NCBI GenBank assembly: GCA_947311845.1
Contig: CAMZMU010000060.1
Span: forward strand, 1,134,357-1,198,356
DNA: 64,000 nt
Origin: Poa pratensis
Lineage: Eukaryota; Streptophyta; Magnoliopsida; Poales; Poaceae
Reading direction: 5' to 3'
The position numbers were made by a program, and so were the translations under genes. A model generated the notes under the pieces. The model ran no database searches, was not told the origin of the DNA, and saw only the letters and a program-made list of their open reading frames with translations. Below are positions 11,574 through 23,727 of this stretch, in pieces (position 1 is the first letter of the stretch; each line of letters begins with the position of its first letter).

Positions 11574-13169
11574 TGATACGTCTCAAACGTATCTATAATT
11601 TTTGATGTTCCATGCTTGTTTTATACCAATTGCTACATGTTTTGCATCTACTTTATATCACTTTTATACATTTTTTGGGACTAACCTATTAACAAGATGC
11701 CGAAGTGCCAGTTCCTGTTTTCTGCTGTTTTTGTATTCCAGAAAAGCTAGTCTGGAAATATTCTCGGAATTGGACGAAACTACACGGGGTGCCTATTTTT
11801 CCAGAACACGCCTGACGGAGCGAAGGAGCAGCAGAGGAGGGCCACCAGGAGGCCACACGCACCAGGGCGCGGGCCCCCCTCTGCCGCGCCCTGGGTGGTG
11901 TGGGCCCCTCGGGGGTCCGCAGCCGCCGCCCTTTCGCCTACTTATTCCCCCCGACGCGAAAACCCTAAGTACCTGAGCAAATATCCACGAAAAGTTCCAG
12001 AGACGCCGCCGTCGTCAACCCTAGCTCGGGAGGGTTCAGAACCTCTTCCCGGCACCCTGCCGGAGAGGGGAATCGTCACCGGAGGCTTCTACATCGCCAT
12101 GCCTGCCTCCGGAGTGATGCGTGAGTAGTTCATCCTTGGACTACGGGTCCATAGCAGTAGCTAGATGGTTGTCTCTCCACTTTGTGCCATCATGTTTAGA
12201 TCTTGTGAGCTGCCCTACATGATCAAGATCATATTATTGTAATGCTACATGTTGTGTTTGCTGGGATCCGATGAATATTGAATATTATGTCAAGTTGATT
12301 ATCAATCTATCTTATATGTTATTTAAGATCTTGCATGCTTTCCGTTACTCGTAGATGCTTTGGCCAAGTAGATGCTTGTAACTCCAAGAGAGAGTATTTA
12401 TGCTAGATAGTGGGTTCATGTCTCCGTTTAACCTGGGACAGTGACAGAAAGTTCTAAGGTTGTGGATGTGCTGTTGCCACTAGGGATAACCTAACGATGC
12501 TATGTCCACGGGCATATGTGTTTGTTTACATTACGCACTTTACTTAATGCAATTATCCGTTGCTTGCAACTTAATACCAACGGGGGACTCGGATGACAAC
12601 CCGGCGGTGGATTATTAGTCATAGATGCTGTTGGATAACGATCTATGTATTATGTCGTAATGCCCAATTAAATATCATAGTAGTCAACATGTCATGTATA
12701 TGCATTGTCATGCGCTCACTATTCGTCAATTGCCCAGCTGTAATTTGTTCACCCAACATGTTAGTTATCTTTTATGGAGAGACACCACTAGTGAACTGTG
12801 GACCCCGGTCCATTCTTTTACACTGATTAAACAACCACAAACTGCAAACTGTTCCTTTTTCATTCTCTGCAATTTAATACTCATTTTCCACACCATACGT
12901 TTAATCCTTTGTTTTCAGCAAGCCAGTGAGATTGACAACCTCACTGTTTCGTTGGGGCAAAGTAGTTTGATTGTGTTGTGTGCAGATTCCACGTCAACAG
13001 TCCAGACTCCCTGCGACAGCTATTTTTCTGGCGCCGTTGACAACCTTCTGAAGAGTTGCTGCTCCTACTGGTTCGATAACCTTGGTTTCTTTCTGAGGGA
13101 AAACTTGCTGCTGACTACATCATACCTTCCTCTTGGGGTCTCCCAACGAACAAGTGTTTCACGTCATCA
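11574..13169 (+). repeat. 3' LTR of the 6160-13169 element
   Basis: It is a near-identical direct repeat of 6160-7758 and ends ACGTCATCA before the second target duplication CTACC (13170-13174). Confidence 0.9.
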
Positions 13170-13905
13170 CTACCGGAGATGTGGGTGTGACCATTGCCAC
13201 TACTCCATGACTAGATCTAGCATGTTCTTATTTTAACTTCATGTCATGAAACTTAATGCTATGCTCTGATTTATCTTAATTACTAAGGTGTTATGATTTA
13301 GTTTGTATCTTGGTGGGGTATAAGAGAGATTAATAAACAAAAGATCTCTATGTTAGGACATGATGCCCATATAATTAGTAACTTGTCATGAAACCTTTTT
13401 GTTGCAATATCATATGTCAATTCTAGTGTTCCATTGTCTACCACTTTATTAAAGAGAGAGTGCATTTGTGAAACCATGAACCCTGGTGCATTTTTAATCA
13501 TAAGAAACACATTTCCAACAACTTTTATCCACTTTTACATTTTCTGCCATTTAAAAATCCGAAAATACAAAAAAACTTTTACATCTTGCATTCACAATAC
13601 AAAATCCAAAAATATCATCCATCATTGTTTCCACCATCCTTGCATATTTATTTATCATCATTGCATATTTATTTACTGTTTTGCATTCATTTTATTTTGA
13701 TATCATTCTCACACCTTGTGCTTGACAACCACTTGGTGAGGTTGAGGGCCAAAACGATTTATTTTGTTTGTAGGTTTTCAAGAGAAGGATAAGAAGATAA
13801 ATCTTTCACTACTGATTCCCCGAGAGTTCGATATTAAACCCTCGAGTCACCCCTCGTGGGGAAAACCGTCTTTCCTATACTATACACTCTGCACTTGGAG
13901 TCTCA
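13170..13905 (+). mobile_element. Athila-type 3' LTR, right part
   Basis: This continues the LTR that began at 5191, after the insertion at 6160-13169. The end is placed at GGAGTCTCA (about 13905), because Tat-type coding sequence follows; this end is approximate since no second copy is in the window. Confidence 0.5.
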
Positions 13906-16202
13906 ACCTAACCCATATTCTTTTGACGCAGGTAACTACGTCAAGGGCCATCAGCGATCCACGACAGGAACGCCGGAGCTCAGGAGGAGGCGGAGGCCAG
14001 TGCTAAGGTGGGCCAAGACAAGCCTGCCGAGACTCAGAAGAGCGCGGAGCCCAGTGCTCCGCCTGTGAGGTGGACGACCAAGAGGTGGATCGACACCGCC
14101 GCGTAAGTCTTGTACTTCCTCTTTCTTTCCTGATGTGTTCTTGAGTGACCCTCTCGAGGCATTTCTGAGCGTTTCCTTCTCCAGGCGTCCCGAGGAGCCG
14201 AAACGGCAGAGGCTCCGGAAGGTTGGAGAGGGCTCAGCGCTGCAGCAGCGTCTACAGCGCCTACATCTGAAGCGGTGCCTCACGAGGCTACCGCTCCTCT
14301 TGAGACAGCGGCTCCACCTCCCGAGGCGGACGAGCGCCGCGAGGAGGAGAAGGCTGAGGCGACGGTGTCGCCGGCCGCGTGGCCTGGCGCTTCTCCTGCA
14401 TGGCAGGAGAAGGCGGCGGTAGAAGACGCGGCGAAGACCGCGACATTGGTGGAGGAAGATGCGGTGAAGACCGCGAAGTCGGCGGAGGTACGCGCCGACG
14501 TTGAGATGGAGGAGGCCACCGCGCCGCCACCTCCACCAAACGCAAGCCCTGAAGCGTCGGTGGTGGACACCGAAGCTGCGGCGGGAGCGGCCTCGGCGGA
14601 GAAGCCCCCGACGTGGATGAAGAGGGAGGCTCTCACCAGAGCCCCCAAGCGCGCCCCGAGGCCACTCCGAGCCCAAGGCGCGACGTTCTGGAGTCCTCAG
14701 CGGGCGCCGGTGCCTCTAGGTCCCCTGGCGATGCGTCGGCCTTGGTCCTGCGGGGTCGGCGCCCAATAGCGGTTCGCCGAGACGTCGTCTTTCGCTCGGC
14801 GAGGGAGGTGCCTGATGGGCTCGAGGCCTAGCTTGCCGAGGAAGACCGCGCCAAGGCGGAGGAGGATGCCGGGCTCGCACGGGGCTGGGCCTGCCTTCAA
14901 GAAGCCGTGGAGCGTTGCCGCCGGGGGGACGAGGCGGCCCAGGCGCGGCGTGAGGAGGCTCAGCGCTTCGCTGAGGAGACCCGCGCCAGCGTGATCCGCG
15001 AGGCTGAAGAGACCCTCGTGGACTTGAGCGCTAAGCGCGAGGCCCTCGAGGCGGAGATCGAGGCCAAGCACCAGGAGCTTGCGGCGCGCGAGGCGGCAGT
15101 CACCACTAAGCATCAAGAGCTCATGGACCACGAGGCAAAGATCATCCCGGAGCCAGAGAGCGTGCGGCAGAGCTTGGAGAAGTTCCGCGAGGACCTGCAT
15201 ACTCGCGAAGGGGTGATTGTGAGGCGCGGGGAAGAACTCTACTTCCGTGAGTCCGAGCTGCGCAAACGCGAGGAGCATGTCGAGCAAATCGAGAGAGAGC
15301 AATCCACGCAGCGGGAGAGCCTGGAGTCTCGCGAGAGGAAGATGGCCCAGGACGAGGACTTCTACCAGAAGCGCCTCCTGAAGACCAATGAGAACCTCCA
15401 CGTGAAGGAGGAGAAGATGAAGGAGGAGTCCGCAACTAAGGAGAAGCTCTTCCATGACAACTGCTCCAAGGAGTTCGTGAGGAAGGCCAAGCTGCAGGAG
15501 GAGCGCTTCACGAAGAAGCGCGACGAGCTCAATGCTCGCATCAGGGAGCTCGAGCGGGAGAAGAAACGGTCTGACACCCGCCTTCAGGCTGCCAAGGACG
15601 CCCAGGCCTGCGCGGAGCAGGACCTTGCCTCTCTGACACAGGACATGACTGATATGCAGCAGCTGGTGGCGCCTGTGGTGGAGCTCGTCGAGGAGGCCCG
15701 GGTGAGTGCTCAGGCTGCGTGGGTCTTATCGCGCCAGCGAGAGCGCATGTTCCGCTCTCTGGTGGCCCGCGCACGGGCTGTCGCGGACCGCTTAGGAGCC
15801 AAGGCCCCCTCGCTCTCTATCGAGGGGAATGCTGACGTCGCCACCTATCTCGGCTTCTTCGAGCAGCTTCTCACCAGCCTTGAGGAGGTCGTGACAAGCC
15901 TCGATGACCTGGTCGACACTAAGAGCTGCGAGCTCCTTGGCGTCGTGGTCGGCCGCATCTTTGCCAACCTTGCGCATCTCCATCCCAACTTCGACTTCAC
16001 GACTGTGACGGAGCCCCTGGAGCAGAGGCTCACCTCGAAGCTGGACGCCCCAGTGTGGGAAGACGTGGAGAAGTGTGTGCAGCGCTTCAAGAGGGCTGAG
16101 GTCGAGGAGGCCCCGGCCCCGGAGGACGACGGTGAGGCAGGCGCTGAGGAGGAGGACGATGAAGCTGTCGACAGTGAAGACGACGACAGCCCTGCTGCTT
16201 AA
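13906..16202 (+). pseudogene. extra coiled-coil ORF of a Tat-lineage Gypsy element, antisense to its pol
   Basis: The longest frame (14907-16202, 431 codons) encodes a charged, alpha-helical protein rich in Glu, Arg, Lys and Ala up to about residue 250, for example REEAQRFAEETRASVIREAE, as expected for a long coiled coil. It ends in an acidic tail (EEEDDEAVDSEDDDSPAA). Upstream parts with the same composition lie in other frames (13960-14102 and about 14240-14770). A likely intron runs from 14103 (GTAAGT) to 14184 (TTCTCCAG). The frame is broken by shifts and by a stop near 14829. The pol genes lie on the opposite strand to the right. Extra ORFs antisense to pol are a known feature of Tat-lineage plant elements. 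Function is unknown; it is probably a dead copy. Confidence 0.65.
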
Positions 16203-17299
16203 GCTGCTCCCGCGGAGAGATGTGCCTGGAGCACCATTTTATCTTAGAATTTGCGAATTCCACTTCGTAATGGCTTGTAAGCCACTTACTATGTGCAAGT
16301 GTGAGCGCCCCTCGGGAGGCCTTTTATCTCCTTCTCAATTCTTTTTCGCTCTACGTCGTTAGGACCCTGCTTTCAGCGCAATAGCACCGCTGCTTTGGTA
16401 TGTCGGATTCAGGGCTCGACAAGGCCGGGGGGTGCGTAAGGCTCAGAGAGGTAAGAGCTCTCGAGGCATGATGCTCGGGAGCTCCCCTTTGACGTGCAAG
16501 CAGCCCATGAGGCGTAAGAGAGAAAAGAGAGGCTCGAGGGGCGACAAAACCAGCGAGAGAGAAAACTCATGAGGCGTAAGTTCTGGACTTAGCTTTGCGA
16601 GACGTTTGTCTCGTAGAGCGTGTTGTGTTCCCTGGTGAGGCGTTTTCCCTCTCGAGGTTGCCTGAGGCTGGTTTGGAGTTCCGTAGCCTTGTAGGGCGTC
16701 CTTTCGCTGCGTTGGACAAAGAGGCACACCCACAAGCAAAGCACGGTTGTACAACTCATGCGCGCTCATAGGTTTCCTCATGTGTATGTCACGAGGAGAG
16801 TAAGAACCAAGATCCTTGGTGAGGTGACGTGCATGGGAGCAGGCCCATGAGTCAGAGCTATTTGGTGAGAGAACGGTCATGGGCGGAGAACCACGAGTTA
16901 GAGCTCGGATCCTTTGGGTTTTGCGATGCTGCTGGGATGCTCCCGAGGCACAGACACCGTGCTCAGCCCCCGCTCACTAGGTGCGCATGGGGAAAATGTG
17001 AGCGCGAATGAACGTAAGAAAAACAACTCACCAAGAAATATTACATAACGACGCTGAGGCGCAAAGGTTCATGTTGAACCAAAATTGTTCATTACACTTG
17101 GCGTGGCCAAGATAAAGCTCGCCATGTCTGGGCACCGGGCTCCACATGGAGTGGCTGAGGCTTCTCACGGCCCGTGGCGACGCGTTGTAGAGAGAGCTCA
17201 GTGGAGATGGCCCTCGTGGAGGGAAAAGCTTTTGTGAAGCTGGGAGGTGAAGATGCATGCTTCCCTCTTGAGACAAAAAAAATGCCTGCCGCGACTTGA
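16203..17299. mobile_element. non-coding spacer of the Tat-lineage element
   Basis: I see no gene. Short phrases such as 'atgaggcgtaag' and 'ctcgagg' repeat. The stretch lies between the convergent coiled-coil ORF and pol and is best taken as part of the same element. Confidence 0.45.
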
Positions 17300-18728
17300 T
17301 CACGGGTAGAACTTGCGTAGATGCTCGATATTCCACGGGTTTTTGACCGAGGTGTTGTCTTCCGTCTCAAGTCATACCGCGTCGGGCCTGGCGATGTGCG
17401 CGACCCTGTAGGGACCTTCCCACATGGGCGAGAGCTTGTGGAGGCCTTCTCTGGAGAGTATCCTCCTCAGGACGAGATCGCCTGTCTCGAGGGTGCGCGG
17501 GCGTATGTGGCGGCTGTGGTAGCGGCGCAGATCTTGCTGGTACTTCACCGCCCGGAGGGCAACGCGGCGACGTAGTCCATCGAGCAGCAGCAGGTCGTCG
17601 TTGTAGAGTTCTTGCTGGTCGTCCTCATTGAAAGCAAGGATCCGTGGGGACCCATGCTTGATCTCGGTGGGGAGGACTGCTTCAGCGCCATAGACGAGGG
17701 CGAACGGCGTTTCTCCAGTGGGCTTTGTGGCAGTGTGCGGATGGACCAGAGCACAGATGGGAGTTCTTCAATCCAGTTCTTGCCGTGGGCCTTGAGGCGG
17801 TTGAAGCTTCTTGTCTTGAGGCCCTTGAGTACTTCAGTGTTTGCTCGCTCAGCTTGCCCATTGCTCTGTGGGTGAGCCACCGAGGCGAAGCAGAGCCGGG
17901 TGCCGAGGCTTTCGCAGTAGGCCCTGAAGATGCCACTGGTGAACTGTGAGCCATTGTCGGTGATGATGCGATTTGGCACGTCGAAGCAGCAGGCCAGGTC
18001 TCTGATGAATTTCACCGCTGATCTCGCCGGTATGCTGCGCACCACTTCGACCTTCGCCCATTTGGTGAACTTGTCGATGGCGACGTAGAGGTAGCGGTAG
18101 CCCCCGCTGGAGCATGGGAACGGTCCTAGGATGTCCAGCCCCCAGACCGCGAAGGGGCAGGAGAGCGGGATGGTTTGGAGCCCCAGTGCAGGCTGATGGA
18201 CCTTCTTGGCGTGGAATTGGCATGTCTCGCAAGCTTGGACAACGGTGGTTGCGTCTTGAAGCACTGAGGGCCAGTAGAATCCACTCCTGAAGACCTTCCC
18301 CGCGAGGGTGCGCGAGGATGAATGATGGCCACAATCTCCACTGTGTATGTCCTTGATCAGCTGGCGGCCTTCTTCAGGGGGGACGCATTTCAATGCAACT
18401 CAATTTGGACGTTTGCGGTTAAGGTCTCCCACGTGAAGGCAGTATGACTTGGCCTGTCAAGCAATTCTCTCCGCTTCTGCATCCTCTTCAGGGAGGACTC
18501 CATCCCTGAGTTACTCCTTGAGCTCATCGATCCAGCCCGTCTCTTGATGTGTCATAGCCAACAATAGGCGCTCTCCTGAGGGCGGACCGCAGCTCGGTGC
18601 TCCAGATGTTGGTGCTAATGGGAGCTCTTCATCGATGTCCACGCTGGCTGCTTCTTTTGGCTGTTTCACGGACGCCCTGGTAAGACTTTCCTCGAACACG
18701 CCTGCCTGATGGGCCTCTCTCCGTGACA
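17300..18728 (-). pseudogene. Tat-lineage Gypsy integrase, degenerate
   Basis: Read on the - strand, the best frame (18393-17545) starts in the zinc-binding N-domain (H near HSGDCGHH, then CETCQFH). It continues into the catalytic core with all three acidic residues visible: WGLDILGPF, RIITDNGSQF and NGQAERANTEVL (D-D-E). Downstream, in a shifted frame, come the typical end VYGAEAVLPTEIKHGSPR and a final stop at 17300-17302. Integrase joins the cDNA to host DNA. Frameshifts near 17550-17700 and stops between 18400 and 18520 show the gene is dead. The core is a close match in layout to Tat/Retand elements. Confidence 0.8.
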
Positions 18729-19752
18729 CTCACATGGCGATGTCATCGGCCTCCTGGTTCTCCTTTCGCGGGATGTGCCTAAGCTCCATCCCCTTGAAGT
18801 TCTTCTCGAGCTTGCGAACCTCCTCGAGGTAAGCGGTCATGTGGTCGTCCTTAGGCGTGTAGCTCTTGTTGGAGAAGTTGACGAGAAGCTGGGAATCACC
18901 CTTGATGAGTAAGTGCTTGATGCCGTGGGCGATTGCGGCTCTGAGCCCAGCGAGGAGGCCTTCATACTCAGCGATGTTGTTGGAGACCTTGTCAGTCGTG
19001 AAGCACAGCTAGACGGCGTAGTAGGGCTTATCGCCTTTTGGTGAGGTCAGGATGATGCCAGCGCCTGCGTTCTGGCATGCGAATGCCCCGTCGAAGTGCA
19101 TGGTCCAGTGGTTTGGCACTGTGTCTCCAGGCGGCGTGGTTTCTGCCTCTTGAGGCTCTTCCTGTTGCGTGTCCGTCCATTCGGCGACGAAGTCCGCCAA
19201 TGCCCTTCCTTTGATGACTCTTGTGGTGTCAAAGCGCAGGCCAAAGGGTTGTAGCTCAATGTTCCACCCTGCGACGCGATCAGTGGCGTTTGGGTTGCAC
19301 AGGATTTGCTCCAGGGGAAATGACGTGACCACCGTGATGGGGTGGCCCTGGAAGTAGAGGCGCAGCTTCCTGGAAGCGATGAGGAGCACGAGGAGGAGCT
19401 TCTGCTGCATGGTGTATTGCTCGCGAGCATCTCGCAGCACCGGGCTGACAAAGTAGACGGGATGCTCGACGAGCGTTGTCGATGGAGTTGCAACGCTGGG
19501 CTCTTCAGGGGCCATGTCGAGGTTTTCTTGTGGCGGACCCTCGGCGAGGGTGCCTGCTGGTTGCACGGGCTCGACTTGAGGCTTGGGGCCTGAAGAGGGT
19601 GTTTCCTTGTCGGGAGGCTCTGGGCTTGGCGTGGCAGTGTCCTTCTTGGCGAGGACTGGCTCTTCCCTTTCAGCCACCAAGACCGCGCTCGCTGTTTGTG
19701 GAGTGGCTGATATGTACAGCTTCAGATGCTCGCCGGGCCTTGGGGCGACCAT
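18729..19752 (-). pseudogene. Tat-lineage RT end and RNase H, degenerate and truncated
   Basis: The - strand frame begins at VAPRPGEHLKLYISATPQ, the region after the RT fingers and palm, and passes through the connection segment (PVYFVSPVLRDAREQYT, LEQILCNPNATDRVAGWNIEL). It then reaches RNase H with MHFDGAFACQNAGAGIIL, where the first catalytic Asp is present. A stop follows at PYYAV (near 19009), and the rest (NIAEYEGLLAGLRAA, GDSQLLVNF) continues in the same direction to about 18730. The active RT core (YxDD) is missing because the element breaks at about 19752, where Athila sequence begins. Confidence 0.75.
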
Positions 19753-21483
19753 GACAAGTAGCTATGTGAACTATGAAAAGATACCAACACACTAAGAATA
19801 AATAACATGAAATAAATCCATTTGCAGGATTGCAATGTTCATAATAAGATATGATAAAGTGGTATCTCGCTTGCCTTTTTTTGTAGAGCAAAACATAAAT
19901 GCTAAGGGACCTCTGAAGCTCAAGTGAGTACTAGAGGTAAAAATATCAAAGATAAGAGCATCAAAGTTATACCACAGTTAACCGTATTCTGGGACAAGCA
20001 CATTCCACTAACAATGACAGTTATGCTCTCGAGAAGGTGCTCAAATAAAGGATAGTGACTCAACATAAAAATAAAAGATTGGCCCTTCGCAGAGGGAAGA
20101 AGGGATTTAACAAGTGCTAGAGCTTTTTATTTATAAAACAGAGGTAAAAATTGTTTTGGGAGGTGGTTGTTCCTGTCAATGAATCAGAAAATGGAAAGTA
20201 CAATATGACCCTACCAACCAGACTTTTAAGAGCGGCTCCCATGAAAGACGTTATTTCTACTAGTAAGGCAGATCATCCCTCTTTTCTCTTTTGTTTACAC
20301 ATGCAGATATTTCACTGGTGTCATTGCTTGTCTGGTAAATCAGGACAAAAAAGTGAAGAGAATTAAGCGGTTAAAGTTGTAATTAATCGGGACTGGGCAC
20401 CCCATTTGCCAGCTCTTTTTGCAAAATTAATGGATAAGCAGATGTATATGCCGCTAGTCCGGTGGTAAAGTCTGTTTGACAAGTGACATAAGGACATCCA
20501 CCCCGTCCTCATGAGCTAAAAACAGTGTCACAAAATAAGAAGTGTTTTGAAGGTTTTAAAGGTAGCACATGAAAATTTACTTAGAATGGTTCGAAATACC
20601 ATGCATAGGAATTTTTGGTGGACTCTTTGGGATAACTTGGTTTTTAAGGATTTGGAAGCACGAGCAGCATTCCCGCTCAGTACAAGTGAAGGCTGCAATA
20701 GACTGGGAAGTGACAATCAAGAGAGCAATAACCGTCAAAATCATGCTTGCGATAGAATAAAATTAACGGTGGCACAAAAGTGATACTAGAACTCTGAGGC
20801 AAAATAAATCATCAAGGCTTAATTGACTTTTTGTTTTTCAGTCATGAGCATGTGCCAAGTCAATTCAAGTGAATTATTCAGAGGAGGATACAACCATGTC
20901 ATACCCTTTTATGAATTGGAATTGATCATATGAAAAACATGAACTACTAAGCATTCATTAAATAATATTGCCCCTCATATGAATCAGCTAATCATGTCCA
21001 CATGAGCGAGTATATGTACAAAAATGAAAAACAAATAGAGTTCATACCAGCCTCTCACCACAACTCGAGTTGTCATACATCGTCATTATTGCTTTTCACT
21101 TGTGGCTTGAATGATATGAAATGATAACCAAGCTCCAATGGAGTAACGGAAGACTGTTGAACTCTGCAACAACTATACAAAACCAAAGAAGAAGAACAAA
21201 TATTTTTGGGTTTTCGATTTGAAACGAACAAAGAAAGAAACGAACAAATAAAGCAAAATCTTTTTGGATTTTTGAATACTAAACCGAAGCTAAAAGATAA
21301 AGCAAACCAGTACTAAAGTACACAAGAGGAAAACAAAGAGAAATAACAGAAATATTTTGGTCTTTTTGGGTTTTGCAAAATAAAATCAAAACAAGAAACA
21401 ACAATGAAAAAGAAAGAAAACGTAACAAGGCTATACAAAGTACCGATCGAATAGATATGAAAGTGAGTGAGATGTCGGTGTAC

Positions 21484-21513
21484 CTCCCCCCAAGCTTAGG
21501 CTTTTGGCCTAAG
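21484..21513 (-). repeat. hairpin and purine tract at the end of ORF3 (minus copy)
   Basis: CTTAGGC (21495-21501) and GCCTAAG (21507-21513) form a perfect 7-bp stem with a 5-nt loop, overlapping AAGCTTGGGGGGAGG on the - strand. The plus copy has the same structure at 38468-38498. Confidence 0.8.
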
Positions 21514-21582
21514 TGGAGATCAATCATCCCATGTGGGCCACGCAGGGGTGCCTCGAGTGTATGACGAAGAAGATCCCTCGTC

Positions 21583-22619
21583 CTAGTGTGAGCTCCAGGA
21601 TGCACCGGTATAATACACGGTATAATCCTCAGGGGGCGCCTCGTACGTGGGTTGCTGCTGCTCGTGGTAGTGCTGCGATTGGAAGCTGAGCGCACCTAGA
21701 TGCTCGTCCAATTCCTCCTTTGATAGTGACAACGGCTTCCTGAAAATACTGAACAAACTAGGCTGCGGCAAAGGAACTTCATTTTCGGTTCCGTCAGTAA
21801 ACAAAACTTTATAAACTAGACAACCTGTATGAGAGTTAGGTGTAATAAAATGATGAAGCTTCATAGCAGCGAGGTCAAGCCTTTGAGGGGGTAACAACTC
21901 ATTAGTGGGATCAACAGGAAGGCCTAGATAAGCTAAAACACGCGCAGCAATAATTCCTCCAAAAATTGGTCCTTTTGCAGCAAGGCGACGAGCAATCAAA
22001 GCACCAAGGTTATAAGTTTTATTATTTTTAAGTGCAGCAGCTAGAAAAGCTAAATGGTAGTTTGAAATGTTACTAGTGTTTTCTCTAGCAAGAACACTCG
22101 TGGCAAGATAATAAGTAAAATATCTAATGGCTGGGAGCTGAATGTTCCTTATCTTGCTACGCTGCGCTGTACGGTCATCATCATAAGTCACCTCCCGGTA
22201 AAGTTCCAGTAGCTCGGGAGGTTGCCCCTGAATTCTTCTTGATGTCCCAGATGGAGCAATACCTACGACTCTGCAAAATCTTTTCAGATCCATGGTGTAA
22301 GGTTTATCATAAATTTTAAATGCAAGAGAGGGACTGAAATGAGTGTTATTAAAGGTAAAGCTCTCAACAAAATCTTGGTGAGCCTTGCATATTGCTCACT
22401 CTCATCCTGCATAAACTCCATCAAACCAACTTTGTTAACAAGGAATAAGAAATCATCAAGGATCCCTGCATCTCTCAAAAAGTCAGTACAAGCGAAGATA
22501 GATGCATGTGCAACACCATCATCCCCTTCATCACCAATCCTTGGTGTCATAAGGTCCTCATTGTAGGATGGCCTACATCGAGCAACATACCTTGAAGGCC
22601 TCGTTGCTCTTGGTGCTTC
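21583..22619 (-). pseudogene. Athila-type ORF3 (env-position ORF), minus copy
   Basis: Two frames on the - strand (22619-22284, then 22293-21583) join at a frameshift near 22290. The second frame gives 236 codons starting MDLKRFCRVVGIAPSG and including QLPAIRYFTYYLATSVLAR and ALIARRLAAKGPIFGG. The plus copy (37.3-38.6 kb) has the same protein with a different lesion. It sits where Athila elements carry their third ORF, after pol and before the 3' non-coding region. I see no convincing signal peptide or membrane anchor, so an envelope role is not supported. The sequence resembles the plant 'putative transposon protein' families; function unknown. Here the stop after WSSH comes from a base difference, because the plus copy reads on. 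Confidence 0.7.
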
Positions 22620-23542
22620 TGTCGCAACAGTGGAACATGGGGTTCCCCTAGTACTGCCAAAGTGGGTCCACCCCATGTGGGCCCAAGATGAAGATGGACA
22701 AGACCAAGACTCAAGTCAAGCTGGCGGGTTCACCGTCAAGACACGCATGGCCTACGTCGACTAAGGGCTCCGGTCCTGGGGACCTTCCGGGTCCCCGAAT
22801 CAAGCAAGAAGGCCAGGAAGGACCCGAGAGCCCGAGTTCCCGGCAGGAGGCCAGGCTCCCTCACGGGTACTTCCCCACGTCCCTGTGGATAAGCACTCCA
22901 CCTCACCGCGGAAGACTTGGGAAGCAAGGCGAAGGCAGCGCTGGCGGGAAGCACGTCCCGTGGTGGTGTCAGCTCCTGTCCACCCCCAAATCGGATGCTC
23001 CCACCTAACCCAAAGGAGACGCTAGGCTGAGGAGAGGCCACGTCTCCCCTAAACTAGATGAGGAGGGTCCTTCACCCCGAAGGTCCCTCACGTGACCCTG
23101 TGGCAACCCCTTAGCCTATAAAAGGAGGACCAAGGCACGAAGGAGGGGGAGGTCGTACCAAGGATGAACACAAGCTAGAACCAGAGCAAGACTAGACTAG
23201 GGTTGCGAAGGTAGAGAGGAAGGTGATCTCGTCCGGGTCAGGATCTGTCCTTCTTCTACCTCCAGCCAAAACCCTTCCGGGTACCCTGTCCGGGAGGTTC
23301 CATTGTAAGCCACACTATGAAGAACTCATCAATCCAGACATGCAGGAGTAGGGCTTTTAGCCTCCGGGCGGCCTGAACCTGGGTAGCTCCTTGTGTCCCT
23401 TTGGTTGCATGCTTTGATCGTGGAGAGGAGAGCTTGATCTAGACTCTGCCCAAGAAGACGATTCTCAGCCTCCTTCGCGCCCCGTGCCGAACCTAAAAGG
23501 GGGTATCCTATACTCCCGGTGTCCGTGCAATGAGACACGACA
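22620..23542 (+). repeat. 5' LTR of the 22620 Gypsy element
   Basis: It begins TGTCGCAAC and ends GAGACACGACA, and is repeated at 28942. By eye the two copies differ at few sites. One is a 10-bp length difference after 'ctcacg' (longer in the 3' copy). Confidence 0.85.
23117..23124 (+). promoter_or_regulatory. TATA box in the 5' LTR
   Basis: TATAAAAG within 'agcctataaaaggagg', about 425 bp before the LTR end; the 3' LTR has the same at 29447-29454. It is the likely start signal for the element's transcript. Confidence 0.65.
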
Positions 23543-23544
23543 TC

Positions 23545-23562
23545 TGGCGCGCCAGGTAGGGG
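23545..23562 (+). promoter_or_regulatory. primer-binding site of the 22620 Gypsy element
   Basis: TGGCGCGCCAGGTAGGGG lies 2 nt after the LTR end, the normal position and TGG start of a tRNA primer site. I cannot name the tRNA with certainty. Confidence 0.65.
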
Positions 23563-23727
23563 GCGCAAGTGCTGGATTCGTCTTCTTCTTCATCAACCTC
23601 AAGTTCATCGTCAAGTTCTGCGTCAAGCTTTCAGTCCATGTCAAGATCTGTTCCAACGCCCTCAACGCCTTCGGAACGGCGCTAGTTTCGGCTCTCATGA
23701 AGAGAGGTACCGAATCCGACGTCCAAG

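Larger units (their letters stand above)
6160..13169 (+). mobile_element. complete non-autonomous Athila-type LTR retrotransposon
   Basis: Two direct LTRs (6160-7758 and 11574-13169) flank about 3.8 kb of internal DNA. The insertion is bounded by an exact 5-bp target duplication CTACC (6155-6159 and 13170-13174), so both ends are certain. The interior holds a primer site like the 3' end of tRNA-Asp, a shortened gag-like frame and an aspartic-protease-like remnant. I find no reverse transcriptase, RNase H or integrase anywhere in it. It probably moved using enzymes from related elements. By eye the LTRs differ at roughly two dozen positions over 1.6 kb, so the insertion is fairly recent but not brand new. 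Confidence 0.9.
19753..22619 (-). mobile_element. Athila-type element, minus copy: ORF3 and 3' region (truncated)
   Basis: Read on the - strand, this matches the plus-strand element over about 37.4-40.3 kb, including ORF3, the hairpin/purine motif and the non-coding tail. The tail breaks off at about 19757 ('catagctact') against Tat pol without an LTR or target duplication, so a deletion junction is inferred. At 22620 it is interrupted by a Gypsy element. Confidence 0.8.

Noticed and set aside
14280..15455. Long minus-strand ORFs opposite the coiled-coil ORF
   Set aside because: Shadow frames of a GC-rich coding strand; leucine- and arginine-rich without domains.
21583..22293. Possible true viral envelope gene in Athila ORF3
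   Set aside because: I see no signal peptide, fusion-type hydrophobic segment or membrane anchor in either copy, so only the position suggests env.
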